Part shown: piece after piece, positions 30,020 through 42,603 of the stretch
How positions within the stretch are numbered: position 1 is the stretch's first letter
Layout: each line of letters begins with the position of its first letter
Source of the DNA: Kluyvera sichuanensis
Lineage (GTDB): Bacteria; Pseudomonadota; Gammaproteobacteria; Enterobacterales; Enterobacteriaceae
Length of the DNA: 64,000 nucleotides
Reading direction: 5' to 3'
Assembly (NCBI RefSeq): GCF_014218705.1
Contig: NZ_JABBJF010000004.1
Location: forward strand, 62,001-126,000
Position numbers and translations under genes: made by a program
Notes under the pieces: model-generated
What the model saw: the letters and a program-made list of their open reading frames with translations, nothing else
The model's database searches: none
What the model was told of the DNA's origin: nothing

Positions 30020-31129
30020 ATGTCTAATATCCGACTGAGGAATGTCACGAAACGCTTTGGCAGCACCGTCACGCTGCATAATGTCAATCTCGATATTGAA
30101 GACGGCGAGTTTGCCGTGTTTGTTGGCCCATCCGGCTGCGGTAAGTCGACACTGCTACGCATGATTGCCGGGCTGGAAGAGGTCAGCGACGGCGAAGTGC
30201 TGATTGGTGACGAGGTCATGAACGATGTTGCGCCGTCCCATCGCGGCGTGGCGATGGTGTTCCAGTCGTATGCGCTCTACCCACATATGACGGTTGCGGA
30301 GAACATGGGCTACGGCCTGAAGGTCAACAAAGTGCCGAAAGAGGAGATCCGCCGACAGGTAGAGATGGTGGCCAAAACGCTGCAGCTTTCGCACCTGCTG
30401 GACCGCAAGCCAAAGCAGCTTTCCGGCGGCCAGCGTCAGCGTGTGGCTATTGGCCGTGCCATTGTGCGTAACCCGCGCGTCTTTATGTTCGATGAACCGC
30501 TGTCAAACCTCGATGCCGAACTGCGCGTGGATATGCGCCTGCACATTGCGCGCCTGCACCAGGAGCTGAAAACCACCATGGTGTATGTTACCCACGATCA
30601 GGTCGAAGCGATGACGCTGGCCGATAAAATCGTGGTGATGAACTACGGTAAGGTGGAGCAAATGGGCTCACCGATGGATCTCTACTACAACCCGATCAAC
30701 AAATTCGTCGCCGGGTTTATCGGCTCACCGAAAATGAACTTCCTGCCGGCCACCGTCGCCGAGTGGCAGCCAGGTTCCTTGACCGTGAACCTGGCTCAGC
30801 AGCATACGCTGACCCTGGCGATAGAGACCGCCCCGCTCACCCCGGGTGCCACCGTGACCCTGGGTATTCGCCCGGAACACCTCTCTACCGATACCCGCCG
30901 CGGTACGGTACTGGCCTTTAACTGTGAAGTGGTTGAGCGTCTTGGCAACAACACCTATCTCTTCGGTCAGTGCTACGGCCACGACAACGTGAAAATCCTG
31001 CTGCCGGGGGATGTCCATTTTCGCCCGTGGCAGCAAATTGATCTCGCCTTCGACCCGCAGCACTGCATGATCTTCGACGAACACGGCCTGCGCATCAGCG
31101 CCGATATTGCCGCCCCTAACCAGCATTAA
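30020..31129 (+). CDS. Sugar ABC importer ATPase, MalK/UgpC type
   Basis: A 369-residue ATPase. Walker A is [14 protein letters not shown] (about residues 37-50), the signature is [19 protein letters not shown], Walker [17 protein letters not shown] and the switch histidine in [15 protein letters not shown]. The C-terminal OB-fold regulatory domain of MalK/UgpC is present (about 240-369). It is divergent from the binding-protein gene, so this importer has a dedicated ATPase; in Bacillus the same transporter borrows MsmX. Corresponds to GanK in Dickeya. A hairpin follows its stop. Confidence 0.92.
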   Translation: MSNIRLRNVTKRFGSTVTLHNVNLDIEDGEFAVFVGPSGCGKSTLLRMIAGLEEVSDGEVLIGDEVMNDVAPSHRGVAMVFQSYALYPHMTVAENMGYGLKVNKVPKEEIRRQVEMVAKTLQLSHLLDRKPKQLSGGQRQRVAIGRAIVRNPRVFMFDEPLSNLDAELRVDMRLHIARLHQELKTTMVYVTHDQVEAMTLADKIVVMNYGKVEQMGSPMDLYYNPINKFVAGFIGSPKMNFLPATVAEWQPGSLTVNLAQQHTLTLAIETAPLTPGATVTLGIRPEHLSTDTRRGTVLAFNCEVVERLGNNTYLFGQCYGHDNVKILLPGDVHFRPWQQIDLAFDPQHCMIFDEHGLRISADIAAPNQH

Positions 31130-31142
31130 TCCCCAGCCTTCC

Positions 31143-31165
31143 GCGCACGGCCTGCCGCCGTGCGC
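31143..31165 (+). terminator. Hairpin after the sugar ATPase gene
   Basis: Eight-base arms GCGCACGG and CCGTGCGC with a seven-base loop, followed by an interrupted T-rich tract. Placed 14 bases after the stop. Confidence 0.65.
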
Positions 31166-31284
31166 TTTAGCTAATTTTCGCAAAAGCTCAGACCCCCACT
31201 CCGTCATAAATTAGAAAATAACGTTATTGGTCGCGCCCTTCGCCATCAGGCAGGCTGTCGTTATCAACCCGACGGAGATATCCC

Positions 31285-31416
31285 ATGCAGCGCTGTTGTT
31301 GTCACCCCGCATTTGCACCACCCCAACATTACGGCATTCATCTGCAAAATGGAGAGTTCAATGAGTCTGACCACCCTGCCTATTCTCAGCCTGGCGCGCT
31401 ACCACCAGCCGTCTGA
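31285..31416 (+). CDS. Candidate cysteine-responsive leader peptide (three consecutive Cys codons)
   Basis: A 43-codon frame starting MQRCCCHPAFAPP, with CGGAGATA seven to eight bases before its ATG. Codons 4-6 are TGT TGT TGT. It ends 55 bases inside the next gene (start 31361) in a different reading frame, so its translation must interfere with, or be coupled to, that start. Short frames with runs of the regulating amino acid are the classic design of attenuator leaders. The downstream genes look like sulfur-compound uptake, which fits sensing of cysteinyl-tRNA. No matching family was checked; function is inference. Confidence 0.5.
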   Translation: MQRCCCHPAFAPPQHYGIHLQNGEFNESDHPAYSQPGALPPAV

Positions 31417-32392
31417 ACGCGCTGAGTTTCTGCTAGCGCTTCGCCACGCCGCCCGCGACGTCGGCTTTTTCTACCTGACCGATCACGGTATCAACGATGC
31501 CCTGCAGCAGTCGCTGCAGTCGGAATCACGCCGCTTCTTCGCCCTGTCCGACGAACAAAAACAGCAGGTGGCGATGATCCACTCCCCGCACTTTCGCGGC
31601 TACAACCGCAGCGCAGCCGAACTGACGCGCGGCCAGCCGGACTGGCGGGAACAGTTTGATATTGGGGCCGAGCGTCAGGCCGTTTCGCTGCGAGAGCACG
31701 ACCCGCGCTGGCTTCAGCTACAGGGCCCTAACCTGTGGCCTGAAGCGCTGCCTTCCCTGCGCCCGGTCCTGCTGCAGTGGCAGCGGTCAATGACCGAGAT
31801 GGCGATGACGCTGCTGCGCGCCTTTGCTGAGGCGCTGCAGCTACCGCCCGAGGCGTTTGACACCCTGTACGGCCAAAAACCCAACGAACATATTAAGCTG
31901 ATCCGCTATCCCGGCCAGCAGGAGACGCAAAACAGCACCCAGGGCGTGGGAGCGCATAAAGACTCCGGCTTCCTGAGCTTCCTGTTGCAGGACGATCAGC
32001 AAGGGCTGCAGGTGGAAGTCAGCGACGGCCAGTGGATTGACGCCAAACCGCTGCCCGGCAGCTTTGTGGTCAATATTGGCGAGTTGCTTGAGCTGGCAAC
32101 CAACGGCTACCTGCGTGCCACCGTTCACCGCGTGATCTCACCACCGGCCAACAAGCAGCGCCTCTCCATCGCCTTCTTCTTAGGCGCACAGCTTGACGCC
32201 GTGGTGCCGGTTTACTCCCTGCCTGAATCACTGGCGCGAGAAGCCAACGGCCCGCAAAGCGACCCGCAGAATCCACTGCTGCGCGACGTAGGCTGGAACT
32301 ATCTAAAAGGCCGCCTGCGCTCCCACCCGGACGTGGCGGAACGCTATTACCGCGATGTACTGCGCGCGCGCAGTGAACAGCTGATTGCCTGA
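31361..32392 (+). CDS. 2-oxoglutarate/Fe(II) oxygenase, isopenicillin-N-synthase-like
   Basis: A 343-residue non-haem iron dioxygenase. The N-terminal DIOX_N domain (residues 5-110) precedes the jelly-roll core with iron ligands His199, Asp201 (GAHKDSG) and His256 (TVHRVIS); Arg267-x-Ser269 should bind the 2-oxoglutarate carboxylate. I start at MSLTTLPILS (31361, with GGAGAG upstream). It heads an operon with a MetQ/N/I-like importer, beginning 25 bases before the binding-protein gene. The pairing suggests oxidative breakdown of an imported compound, probably a sulfur source, but the substrate is unknown. Confidence 0.87.
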   Translation: MSLTTLPILSLARYHQPSERAEFLLALRHAARDVGFFYLTDHGINDALQQSLQSESRRFFALSDEQKQQVAMIHSPHFRGYNRSAAELTRGQPDWREQFDIGAERQAVSLREHDPRWLQLQGPNLWPEALPSLRPVLLQWQRSMTEMAMTLLRAFAEALQLPPEAFDTLYGQKPNEHIKLIRYPGQQETQNSTQGVGAHKDSGFLSFLLQDDQQGLQVEVSDGQWIDAKPLPGSFVVNIGELLELATNGYLRATVHRVISPPANKQRLSIAFFLGAQLDAVVPVYSLPESLAREANGPQSDPQNPLLRDVGWNYLKGRLRSHPDVAERYYRDVLRARSEQLIA

Positions 32393-32417
32393 TAACCATT
32401 AAAACAAGGAACACACC

Positions 32418-33224
32418 ATGAAACATGCCGCATTCAAACTGGCAGGGGTTGCACTGTCTCTTTCTCTGGCCTGGAGCGCGTCTGCCGCGCCGCTGCGTAT
32501 CGCCGCTGACCCGGTGCCGCACGCAGAAATTCTCAACTTTATTAAAAAGCAGGACCCGAAGCTGGATCTGAAAATTGTCGAACTGACCAGCGGCGTTAAC
32601 GCCAACGAACTACTGGCCAACGGCGACGTCGATGCCAACTATTTCCAGCACGTGCCGTACCTGAAAGACCAGGAAAAAGCGCTGGGCAAAACCTTTGCCG
32701 TTGCCGCCACGGTACATATCGAGCCGCTGGGCATCTATTCGCATAAACATAAAGATCTGCAATCGCTGCCCGAAGGGGCCACCGTGGCGGTGCCGAATAA
32801 CACCACCAACCTGAGCCGCGCGCTGTTCCTGCTGCAGAGCAAAGGGCTGATTAAGCTGGCGGCAAAGTTTACTGACCCGGCGACAACGCTTGCCACACCG
32901 AAAGATATCGCCGAAAACCCGCATAAGCTGAAGATCCTCGAGGTGGAATCCCCGCAGATCCCTCGCTCGCTGGACGACGTCGACCTGGCGGTGATCAACG
33001 GCAACTACGCGCTGGAAGCAGGGCTCAACCCGGCCAAAGATTCGCTGGGGCTGGAGAGCGCCACGCATAACCCGTACGCCAATATTCTGGTCACCACCCC
33101 GCAGCTGGCCAACGATCCGCGCATCAAAGAACTGGCAAAAGATCTGACTTCGCCGCAGGTCGCAGAATTTATTCACCAGCACTATAACGGCTCGGTGATC
33201 CCGGTTAGCGCACCGCAGTCATGA
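32418..33224 (+). CDS. MetQ/NlpA-family substrate-binding protein
   Basis: A 268-residue binding protein of the MetQ family ([54 protein letters not shown]). Unlike MetQ it has no lipobox cysteine: the signal peptide ends AWSASA and the product should be free in the periplasm. Known relatives bind methionine or other sulfur amino acids. Its TGA overlaps the ATG of the ATPase gene by four bases (ATGA), indicating translational coupling. Confidence 0.9.
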   Translation: MKHAAFKLAGVALSLSLAWSASAAPLRIAADPVPHAEILNFIKKQDPKLDLKIVELTSGVNANELLANGDVDANYFQHVPYLKDQEKALGKTFAVAATVHIEPLGIYSHKHKDLQSLPEGATVAVPNNTTNLSRALFLLQSKGLIKLAAKFTDPATTLATPKDIAENPHKLKILEVESPQIPRSLDDVDLAVINGNYALEAGLNPAKDSLGLESATHNPYANILVTTPQLANDPRIKELAKDLTSPQVAEFIHQHYNGSVIPVSAPQS

Positions 33225-34012
33225 TCGTCATCGAAGGGCTGAGCAAGCAGTATGCCGGAAGCGGCCACCCGGCACTCAACGACGTTTCGTTTACCGTTCC
33301 CAAAGGCGCCATTTACGGCATTCTTGGGCGGAGCGGCGCGGGTAAAAGCACCCTGATTCGCTGTCTGAACTTACTGGAGCGGCCCAGCGCGGGCCGTATC
33401 CTGTTCAACGGGGAAAATATCGTGCAGTACGATAAGGCGCAACTCCGCGCCCATCGTCTGCGTACCGGCATGATTTTTCAGCACTTCAATCTGCTGCACG
33501 CCCGAAGTGTAGCCGACAACGTCGCCGTGCCGCTGGAGATAGCCGGCATCCCGAAAGCGCAGCGTCAACAGCGCGTAACGGAACTGCTCGCACTGGTCGG
33601 GCTTGGCGACAAAGCCGACGCCTTCCCCTCCCAGCTTTCCGGCGGGCAAAAGCAGCGCGTAGGCATTGCCCGCGCGCTGGCCGCTGAACCCGATGTGTTG
33701 CTGTGCGATGAGGCCACCAGCGCGCTGGATGCCGAAACCACCGCCAGCGTACTGGCGCTGCTGGAAACGATAAACCGCCAGCTGGGGCTGACCATTGTGC
33801 TGATCACCCATCAGCTTGAAGTGGTCAAGAACCTTTGCGATCACGCGGCGCTGCTGGAAGGTGGGGAATTGCAGGAGAGCGGGAAAATCGCCGACCTGCT
33901 GGCTTCACCCTGGTCACGCCTGCGGGACATTTTACTGGGAGACGGCGATGAAGAACGCCGCTTCCTCGCCCGCCACGGCATTGAAGGGAGACACCTATGC
34001 ATAGTCGCATGA
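33221..34012 (+). CDS. MetN-like ABC importer ATPase lacking the regulatory domain
   Basis: A 263-residue ATPase of the methionine-uptake class. Walker A is [15 protein letters not shown] (about 38-52), the signature [16 protein letters not shown], Walker [17 protein letters not shown]. MetN of E. coli has 343 residues because of a C-terminal substrate-sensing NIL domain; this protein stops about 80 residues earlier, so direct trans-inhibition by methionine is not expected. It overlaps the binding-protein gene by four bases and the permease gene by 16. Confidence 0.9.
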   Translation: MIVIEGLSKQYAGSGHPALNDVSFTVPKGAIYGILGRSGAGKSTLIRCLNLLERPSAGRILFNGENIVQYDKAQLRAHRLRTGMIFQHFNLLHARSVADNVAVPLEIAGIPKAQRQQRVTELLALVGLGDKADAFPSQLSGGQKQRVGIARALAAEPDVLLCDEATSALDAETTASVLALLETINRQLGLTIVLITHQLEVVKNLCDHAALLEGGELQESGKIADLLASPWSRLRDILLGDGDEERRFLARHGIEGRHLCIVA

Positions 34013-34668
34013 GCTGGGAAGATTTATGGCCGCTGCTGGTCGGCGGCACGCTGGATACGCTTTACATGGTGGGATTCGCCACCCTGTTTACCGTCTTAAT
34101 CGGCCTGCCGCTGGGCGTGCTGCTGTTTCTCTCCCGCCGCCAGGGGATTGTCCCCATGCCGCGCCTGAATGCGGTGCTGGGGGCGATTATCAACACCGGG
34201 CGCTCGCTGCCGTTTATTGTGCTGCTGATTGCCCTTATCCCCTTCACCCGTCTGCTGGTTGGCACCACGCTCGGTAGCACGGCAGCCATTGTGCCGATTA
34301 CCATCGGGGCGTTTCCTTTCTTTGCTCGCCTGACCGAAAGCGCGCTGGATGAGGTGGACTACGGGCGCATTGAAGCGGTGCTGTCGATGGGCGGTAACGC
34401 CTGGCATGTGGTAAGCAAAGCGCTGCTGCCCGAAGCGCTCCCGGCGCTGCTGGCAGGCACCACGCTGACTATCGTCATGCTGATTGGCTTTTCGTCGATG
34501 GCGGGCGTCATCGGCGGTGGCGGGCTGGGTGATTTAGCGATTCGCTACGGCTATCAACGGTTTAATGATCAGATAATGATCGGCACGGTGCTCATTTTGG
34601 TACTGATGGTGCAGGGCGTGCAGATGGGCGGTGACCGCCTGGTTCGCGCGCTGGCGCATCGCCGCTGA
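33997..34668 (+). CDS. MetI-like ABC importer permease
   Basis: A 223-residue permease with five predicted membrane helices, the MetI fold. The EAA loop is [31 protein letters not shown]. The ATG at 33997 follows GAAGGGAGA; it overlaps the end of the ATPase gene. MetI usually has about 217 residues. Last gene of the oxygenase-importer operon; pdeB begins 96 bases downstream. Confidence 0.9.
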   Translation: MHSRMSWEDLWPLLVGGTLDTLYMVGFATLFTVLIGLPLGVLLFLSRRQGIVPMPRLNAVLGAIINTGRSLPFIVLLIALIPFTRLLVGTTLGSTAAIVPITIGAFPFFARLTESALDEVDYGRIEAVLSMGGNAWHVVSKALLPEALPALLAGTTLTIVMLIGFSSMAGVIGGGGLGDLAIRYGYQRFNDQIMIGTVLILVLMVQGVQMGGDRLVRALAHRR

Positions 34669-34764
34669 ATCCGCGCTAATTCTGGCAGGGGGGACGATTT
34701 CGCGTAATAAGCGTAGGAAATGTCGGGTATACTTGCACTACTTAGCCCCGGAAAAGGACTGGCA

Positions 34765-36342
34765 GTGACAACTCGACACCTGATCGGTCTGATAACCGGC
34801 GTACTGATTATAGCGATACTCCTGCCTATTTTGCTGAGCGTCTGGCTTGCCCAGCGGGAAGCGCATCGGCAATTTATCACCGAGCAGGAAACCTACGCGT
34901 CGCGGGTCCTCATACGTACCGAGCAGGTCATGGACCAGGCCAAAGGGGCACTACTGCAGATGGATGCTCTGAAGGATGCGGGCTGCAGCCCTGCGCATCT
35001 CCAGGAGATGCGCCGTCTCTCCTACTCGTGGCGCTATATTCAGGAAGTGCTCTATCTCGATGGGCTGACAGCCAGGTGCTCCTCGCTCGAGAACAGCGGT
35101 AAGCCGTTCACCTTCCCGGAGCCGGATCGCATCATCCCATCCGGCTATCGCGCCTGGTACACCGAACGCAACGATCTCGGCATCCGTCGCTATATGGCCG
35201 CCTTCGCTTCCGATCACCATATGGTGATTATCGACCCCGTCTCGTTTATCGACGTTATCCCGTTCAGCAACTCGAAAACCCAGGTGGCGCTTATCAGCAC
35301 CCATAACAGCCGGGTGCTCGCCAGCAGCGCGCCGCTGGATCAGCAGGCCTGGCAGCAAATTCAGCTACAGCATCTGGAAACGCTGACCAAAGACAATATC
35401 GTTTATACGGTACGCCAGTATCCCGATCTGCAGGTGTCGATCATGACCTGGTCTTCGACTCTGCCGTTGTCAGAACGCCTGCGTCACCAGCTGATGCTGT
35501 GGTTACCGGTCGGTATACTCATGAGCCTGCTGGCAAGCTGGTTGATTTTCCAGGTGCTGCGCCGTTTGCAGTCGCCACGCCAGCGTATGCTTGATGCGCT
35601 GAACAATGCCGCGATTACCGTCTACTACCAGCCCATCGTGTCGCTTACCGATGGCAAAGTGGTGGGATGTGAAGCGCTGGCACGCTGGAAGCAGCCGGAC
35701 GGCAGCTACCTGTCGCCAGAGATTTTTATTCCACTTGCCGAGCAGACCGGGCTCATTACCAACCTGACGGAAAACGTGGTGAAATCCGTTTTCCGCGATC
35801 TCGGTAAATGGCTCAGCCTGCATCCGGATCAGCATGTCTCCATCAACCTCTCCGTCGCCGATTTCCACTCTGTCGTACTGCAAACGCTGTTGCACCAGCA
35901 GATGCGCATCTGGCACGTGCAGCCGCAGCAAATTGCCCTTGAATTAACCGAGCGCGGCTTTGCTGACCCGAAAACCACGCTGCCGGCGATGACCGCTTAC
36001 CGTAAAGCCGGGCACGCCATCTATATCGACGACTTCGGCACCGGCTACTCCAGCCTGCGCTACCTGCAGGACCTTGAGGTCGATACCTTAAAACTCGATA
36101 AATCCTTCGTTGATGCGCTGGAGTACGCGCAGGTAACGCCATACATCATTGAAATGGCAAAAACCCTGCAGCTGAACGTAGTGGCGGAAGGGATTGAGAG
36201 TCCCTGCCAGGAGAAGTGGCTGCGCGAGCACGGCGTGCAGTTTGGACAGGGCTGGCTTTACAGCAAGGCCCTGCCGAAAGAGGCGTTTATTCTCTGGGCG
36301 GAAAGCAACCTGCGGGCGCACGCTACTTCAGATAGGACTTAA
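34765..36342 (+). CDS. pdeB: c-di-GMP phosphodiesterase with CSS-motif sensor domain (YlaB)
   Basis: A 525-residue membrane enzyme, if the GTG at 34765 with GGAAAAGGA upstream is the start; an ATG at 34720 would add 15 residues. It has two transmembrane segments (about 5-30 and 240-262) flanking a periplasmic CSS-motif domain (Cys-Ser-Ser in TARCSSLEN), then a cytoplasmic EAL domain: CEALARW, the NLS loop, ELTERGF, and [16 protein letters not shown] with catalytic residues present. It lowers c-di-GMP in response to periplasmic redox signals. This is the E. coli ylaB position, but the 18-kb insertion separates it from ylaC. Its end overlaps rcnR by 20 bases. Confidence 0.9.
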   Translation: MTTRHLIGLITGVLIIAILLPILLSVWLAQREAHRQFITEQETYASRVLIRTEQVMDQAKGALLQMDALKDAGCSPAHLQEMRRLSYSWRYIQEVLYLDGLTARCSSLENSGKPFTFPEPDRIIPSGYRAWYTERNDLGIRRYMAAFASDHHMVIIDPVSFIDVIPFSNSKTQVALISTHNSRVLASSAPLDQQAWQQIQLQHLETLTKDNIVYTVRQYPDLQVSIMTWSSTLPLSERLRHQLMLWLPVGILMSLLASWLIFQVLRRLQSPRQRMLDALNNAAITVYYQPIVSLTDGKVVGCEALARWKQPDGSYLSPEIFIPLAEQTGLITNLTENVVKSVFRDLGKWLSLHPDQHVSINLSVADFHSVVLQTLLHQQMRIWHVQPQQIALELTERGFADPKTTLPAMTAYRKAGHAIYIDDFGTGYSSLRYLQDLEVDTLKLDKSFVDALEYAQVTPYIIEMAKTLQLNVVAEGIESPCQEKWLREHGVQFGQGWLYSKALPKEAFILWAESNLRAHATSDRT

Positions 36343-36595
36343 TCACCTGCATCACCACCTCGAGGTCGGCTTCGCGCTGACCCTCTTCGGGCTCTTTGAC
36401 CACGTGATCGGTCAGATGGCCCTGAATCACCTGCAGCATCATGCCGTTGACCGCGCCGCGAATCGCCGCCAGCTGCTGTAGCACCTCCGCACACTCGTGC
36501 TCGCGATTGAGCATTTTCTCAAGCGCAACGCTCTGCCCCTGAATTTTCTTCAGACGCGTCAATAACATCTTCTTGTGACGAACGGTATGTGACAT
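36323..36595 (-). CDS. rcnR: Nickel/cobalt-responsive repressor RcnR
   Basis: A 90-residue CsoR/RcnR-family repressor. The metal ligands are all present: His3, Cys35 (HEC), His60 and His64, plus the N-terminal amine, as in E. coli RcnR. It releases rcnA when Ni(II) or Co(II) binds. The start at 36595 (MSHTVRHKK) is fixed by His3; an ATG 41 codons upstream is spurious. Divergent from rcnA with two operators between. Its 3' end overlaps pdeB by 20 bases on the opposite strand. Confidence 0.95.
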   Translation of the reverse strand: MSHTVRHKKMLLTRLKKIQGQSVALEKMLNREHECAEVLQQLAAIRGAVNGMMLQVIQGHLTDHVVKEPEEGQREADLEVVMQVIKSYLK

Positions 36596-36660
36596 GGCCG
36601 GGATCCTGTTCTTAACTCCTGCGCAAGCATACCACGCGCGGCTCTGACTGCGCATTTTTA

Positions 36661-36696
36661 TACTAGGGGGTAGTATTATAATACTGGGTGGGAGTA
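36661..36696. promoter_or_regulatory. Two RcnR operator boxes
   Basis: TACT-N7-AGTA boxes with G-tracts at 36661-36675 (TACTAGGGGGTAGTA) and 36682-36696 (TACTGGGTGGGAGTA). RcnR is known to recognise TACT-G6-N-AGTA with wrapping of flanking DNA. They sit between rcnR and rcnA, 35 bases before rcnA. Confidence 0.92.
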
Positions 36697-36730
36697 TAGT
36701 GATTTCACTTTTTTGCAAGGATCCTTCGCG

Positions 36731-37552
36731 ATGAACGACTTCACGACACTCTTACAACAGGGCAATGCCTGGTTCTTTATCCCCGGCGCCATTCTGCTTG
36801 GGGCGCTGCACGGCCTGGAGCCTGGCCATTCCAAAACCATGATGGCGGCGTTTATCGTGGCGATCCGCGGTACGCTAAAACAGGCGATATTACTGGGGCT
36901 GGCGGCGACGCTGTCGCACACGGTGGTGGTGTGGGTCATCGCCATGGCCGGGATGTGGTTTGGTCGCGGGTGGGATGCACAAACCGCCGAGCCGTGGTTT
37001 CAGCTGCTTTCCGGGATAATCATTATTGTTATCGCGCTGTGGATGCTATGGCGCACCTGGCGTGAGTCGCGCGGGGCGCACGATCATCATCACGACCATG
37101 ATCACCACCACCACGATCATGAACATGAACATCATCATGGCCACGATCATCACCACGATCTGGTGGAAGCCGACTGGCAGGATGCCCACCAGCGCGCTCA
37201 TGCCGAAGAGATCAACCGACGTTTCAAAGGCCAGGAGGTCACCACCGGGCAAATTGTGGTGTTCGGCCTGACCGGCGGGCTCATCCCCTGCCCGGCCTCG
37301 ATCACCATTCTGCTTATCTGCCTGCAGCTTAAACACGTGGCGCTGGGGGCGACGCTGGTGCTGAGCTTTAGCGTCGGGCTGGCGCTCACGCTGGTCGCCT
37401 CCGGGGCCATTGCCGCCATTGGCCTGAAGCATGTGAGCAAACGCTGGAGCGGGTTTGGGGAGCTATCGCGAAAAGCGCCGTGGTTCTCCGGCGCACTGAT
37501 TATTCTGGTGGGGCTTTACATGATGGGACACGGCATCAGCGCACTGATCTGA
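36731..37552 (+). CDS. rcnA: Nickel/cobalt efflux protein RcnA
   Basis: A 273-residue inner-membrane efflux protein with about six transmembrane segments. The second loop (about residues 117-146) is a dense histidine/aspartate tract that binds metal. [20 protein letters not shown] is the NiCoT-like HxxxxDH-type signature region. The ATG at 36731 follows AAGGATCC; an ATG six codons earlier is possible. RcnB, the periplasmic partner in E. coli, is not next to it here. Ends 15 bases before the convergent lacZ stop. Confidence 0.94.
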   Translation: MNDFTTLLQQGNAWFFIPGAILLGALHGLEPGHSKTMMAAFIVAIRGTLKQAILLGLAATLSHTVVVWVIAMAGMWFGRGWDAQTAEPWFQLLSGIIIIVIALWMLWRTWRESRGAHDHHHDHDHHHHDHEHEHHHGHDHHHDLVEADWQDAHQRAHAEEINRRFKGQEVTTGQIVVFGLTGGLIPCPASITILLICLQLKHVALGATLVLSFSVGLALTLVASGAIAAIGLKHVSKRWSGFGELSRKAPWFSGALIILVGLYMMGHGISALI

Positions 37553-37567
37553 TGCCGTGTGCAGAGC

Positions 37568-40680
<3,113 letters not shown>

Positions 40681-40733
40681 TTTAATGAGAGTGCACGGAT
40701 CTCACCACGAGGTAAAGGATCGGATCGAGAGTA

Positions 40734-40749
40734 AGCGAGTCAGATCACA
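40734..40749 (-). promoter_or_regulatory. CRP-like site upstream of lacZ
   Basis: On the minus strand TGTGA-N6-TCGCT, one base off the E. coli lac CRP site (TGTGA-N6-TCACT), overlapping the lacI stop codon. About 60 bases upstream of the operator. A -35-like TTTACC follows. The layout repeats the classical lac control region. Confidence 0.65.
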
Positions 40750-41824
40750 ATTCGCGCGATCGTCTGGCTATCCGGGTCGCTAGCTCCTGCAAGCAATGCG
40801 CCAGATCATCATCCTGAAGACTCTCCGGTTGCCGTTCGGCACTGGAACTACGGGCAATCAGCTCAACCTCCAGGCAAGTCTGGCTCTGTGCCGGTACGCT
40901 GCCCTCCTGCGCAATAAGCCAATCTACGCTCATCCGCCCGGCCTCTTTAAAGCGCTGGCGGATGGTGGTCAGCGGCGGCGTGAACCAGGCGCTGTCGGTG
41001 GTATCGTCATAACCCACTACCGATAGCTGACCCGGCACGCGAATGCCTTTCTCTGCGCAGGCGCGCAGCGCGCCCAATGCCATCTGATCGTTGGCCACCA
41101 GCAGTGCATCAGGGTAGGGTTTTTCACTCAGTAAAAGGTGCGCTTTTTCATAGCCAGAGGCCGCGCTCCAGTCGCCATAGGCCACGGAAACCGGCTGTAC
41201 CGCTGCCTGTTGTAAGGCATGCTGCCAGCCCGCGAGTCGGGCACGGGCGGAGACAGAGCTTTGCGGGCCTGCCAACAGCGCAATCTGTCGATGCCCCAGC
41301 GCGAGCAGATGTTCAACGCCAAGGCGAGCGCCCTGCTCGGCGTCAAACACGAGGCTATTCACCTCGGCATCACGCCCCACGTCGAGAAACAGTATCGGCA
41401 CCGGCGAAGCGGCGGCCAGCGCTTGCGCATCCTCACGCTCCAGCGGCACATTCACCAGCAGCCCTTCCACACGCTGCGCCTGAAGCTCATGCAAGGCGTT
41501 GAAGCAGGCTTCCCGGTCGTGGCTTTCCACCATCGAAATCAGCACGGAAAAGCCCACTTCTCCAGCACGGCGTTTCACCGCCGAGGCAATTTGCGAAGGC
41601 GCGTGCAGCGCCAGGTCAGTGGTCAGCAAGCCCAGCGCGCGCGTGGCCTTTCCGGCCAACTGCTGCGCGCCGCGATTGGGAACATAGTGCAGTTCCTGCA
41701 TCGCGGCCTGCACCTTTTCCCGCGTGCGCGGCGACACGTGCGCGGCCTGGTTTATCACCCGCGACACGGTCTGGTAGGAGACACCGGCGACGCGGGCCAC
41801 ATCATACAGCGTGATTGTTTTCAT
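40745..41824 (-). CDS. lacI: Lactose operon repressor LacI
   Basis: A 359-residue repressor very similar to E. coli LacI (360). The DNA-binding helix-turn-helix is LYDVARVAGVSYQTVSRVIN with Tyr17-Gln18-Arg22 unchanged, the hinge helix contains GAQQLAGK, and the effector domain has LAGPQSSVSARARLAGW and VANDQMALGALRA. The C-terminal leucine-heptad tetramerisation helix is indicated by LAHCLQELATRIARR. Directly upstream of lacZ, same strand. A second operator-like site lies upstream of lacI. Confidence 0.96.
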   Translation of the reverse strand: MKTITLYDVARVAGVSYQTVSRVINQAAHVSPRTREKVQAAMQELHYVPNRGAQQLAGKATRALGLLTTDLALHAPSQIASAVKRRAGEVGFSVLISMVESHDREACFNALHELQAQRVEGLLVNVPLEREDAQALAAASPVPILFLDVGRDAEVNSLVFDAEQGARLGVEHLLALGHRQIALLAGPQSSVSARARLAGWQHALQQAAVQPVSVAYGDWSAASGYEKAHLLLSEKPYPDALLVANDQMALGALRACAEKGIRVPGQLSVVGYDDTTDSAWFTPPLTTIRQRFKEAGRMSVDWLIAQEGSVPAQSQTCLEVELIARSSSAERQPESLQDDDLAHCLQELATRIARRSREL

Positions 41825-41879
41825 ACTTTTCCGTTTAACTGGCGTACCAGGTGCAGTGTAACCGGAAAACGAACATCAT

Positions 41880-41896
41880 GCTGTGAGCGCTTCGTA
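41880..41896. promoter_or_regulatory. Second lac-type operator upstream of lacI
   Basis: Contains TGTGAGCGCTTCG (41882-41894), the same 13 bases as the operator before lacZ, in opposite orientation. It sits 58 bases upstream of lacI and 1.2 kb from the lacZ operator, so it could give autoregulation or looping. Confidence 0.65.
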
Positions 41897-41899
41897 AAA

Positions 41900-42514
41900 T
41901 CAGGAAACTTGCTCCACCTCAGCCGTGCGACGCTGCGCCACACGAGGCAACTGGAACCACGGCAGGAAAATCTGAATCAACGGGCCAATCGCCAGCGCAT
42001 ACAGCACGGTGCCCACGCCGAAGGTGCCACCCAGCAGCATACCGATAACCAGTACCGAGAGTTCGATGGTGGTACGAATGCGGCGGATTGGCCAACCGGT
42101 ACGGGCGTGAATGCCGGTCATCAGGCCATCGCGCGGCCCGGCGCCAAAACCGGCACCGATATACATACCGGTCGCCATCCCATTTAGCACCACCGCCAGC
42201 AGCAGCAACACAGCGCGAAGCCAGAGCGATTCCAGCGGCGGCATCAGCGAGAGCGTGGCATCGGCCGCCAGTCCCAGCACGATAACGTTGCTGATGGTGC
42301 CGAGTCCCGGACGCTGACGCAGTGGAATCCATAACAGCAGTACGGCTGCGCCGGTGAGGATCATCACCATCCCAATATCAAGGGAGGTTAACCCGGATAC
42401 GCCAAGGTGGAACACGTTCCACGGGTCAGCCCCGAGATTGGCACGAACATAGACGGCGGTCGAAACTCCGTAGAGTATTAACCCAATGTAGAGCTGAATC
42501 AGTCGGCGTAGCAT
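41900..42514 (-). CDS. yczE: YczE/YyaS/YitT family membrane protein
   Basis: A 204-residue integral membrane protein with about five hydrophobic helices. It has the family motifs GVSTAVYVRANLGADPWNVFH and GMYIGAGFGAGPRDGLMTG. Function is not known; the family is annotated as predicted membrane transporters. It is divergent from the MocR-type gene, a pairing seen in many bacteria, in which the regulator is called YczR. Confidence 0.85.
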   Translation of the reverse strand: MLRRLIQLYIGLILYGVSTAVYVRANLGADPWNVFHLGVSGLTSLDIGMVMILTGAAVLLLWIPLRQRPGLGTISNVIVLGLAADATLSLMPPLESLWLRAVLLLLAVVLNGMATGMYIGAGFGAGPRDGLMTGIHARTGWPIRRIRTTIELSVLVIGMLLGGTFGVGTVLYALAIGPLIQIFLPWFQLPRVAQRRTAEVEQVS

Positions 42515-42576
42515 AGAGACCTCGGCCTGTAGAATGAGGCTTCCATCATCGGTAAAAATGGCATTATGATTAATGA

Positions 42577-42594
42577 CCAGTTTTTAAAAAGTGG
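42577..42594. promoter_or_regulatory. Near-perfect inverted repeat in the yczE-yczR divergent region
   Basis: CCAGTTTTT and AAAAAGTGG arms meet without a spacer, with a single mismatch, ten bases before the MocR-type start. It could be part of the regulator's binding site. Confidence 0.35.
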
Positions 42595-42603
42595 ACTGAT
42601 CCC

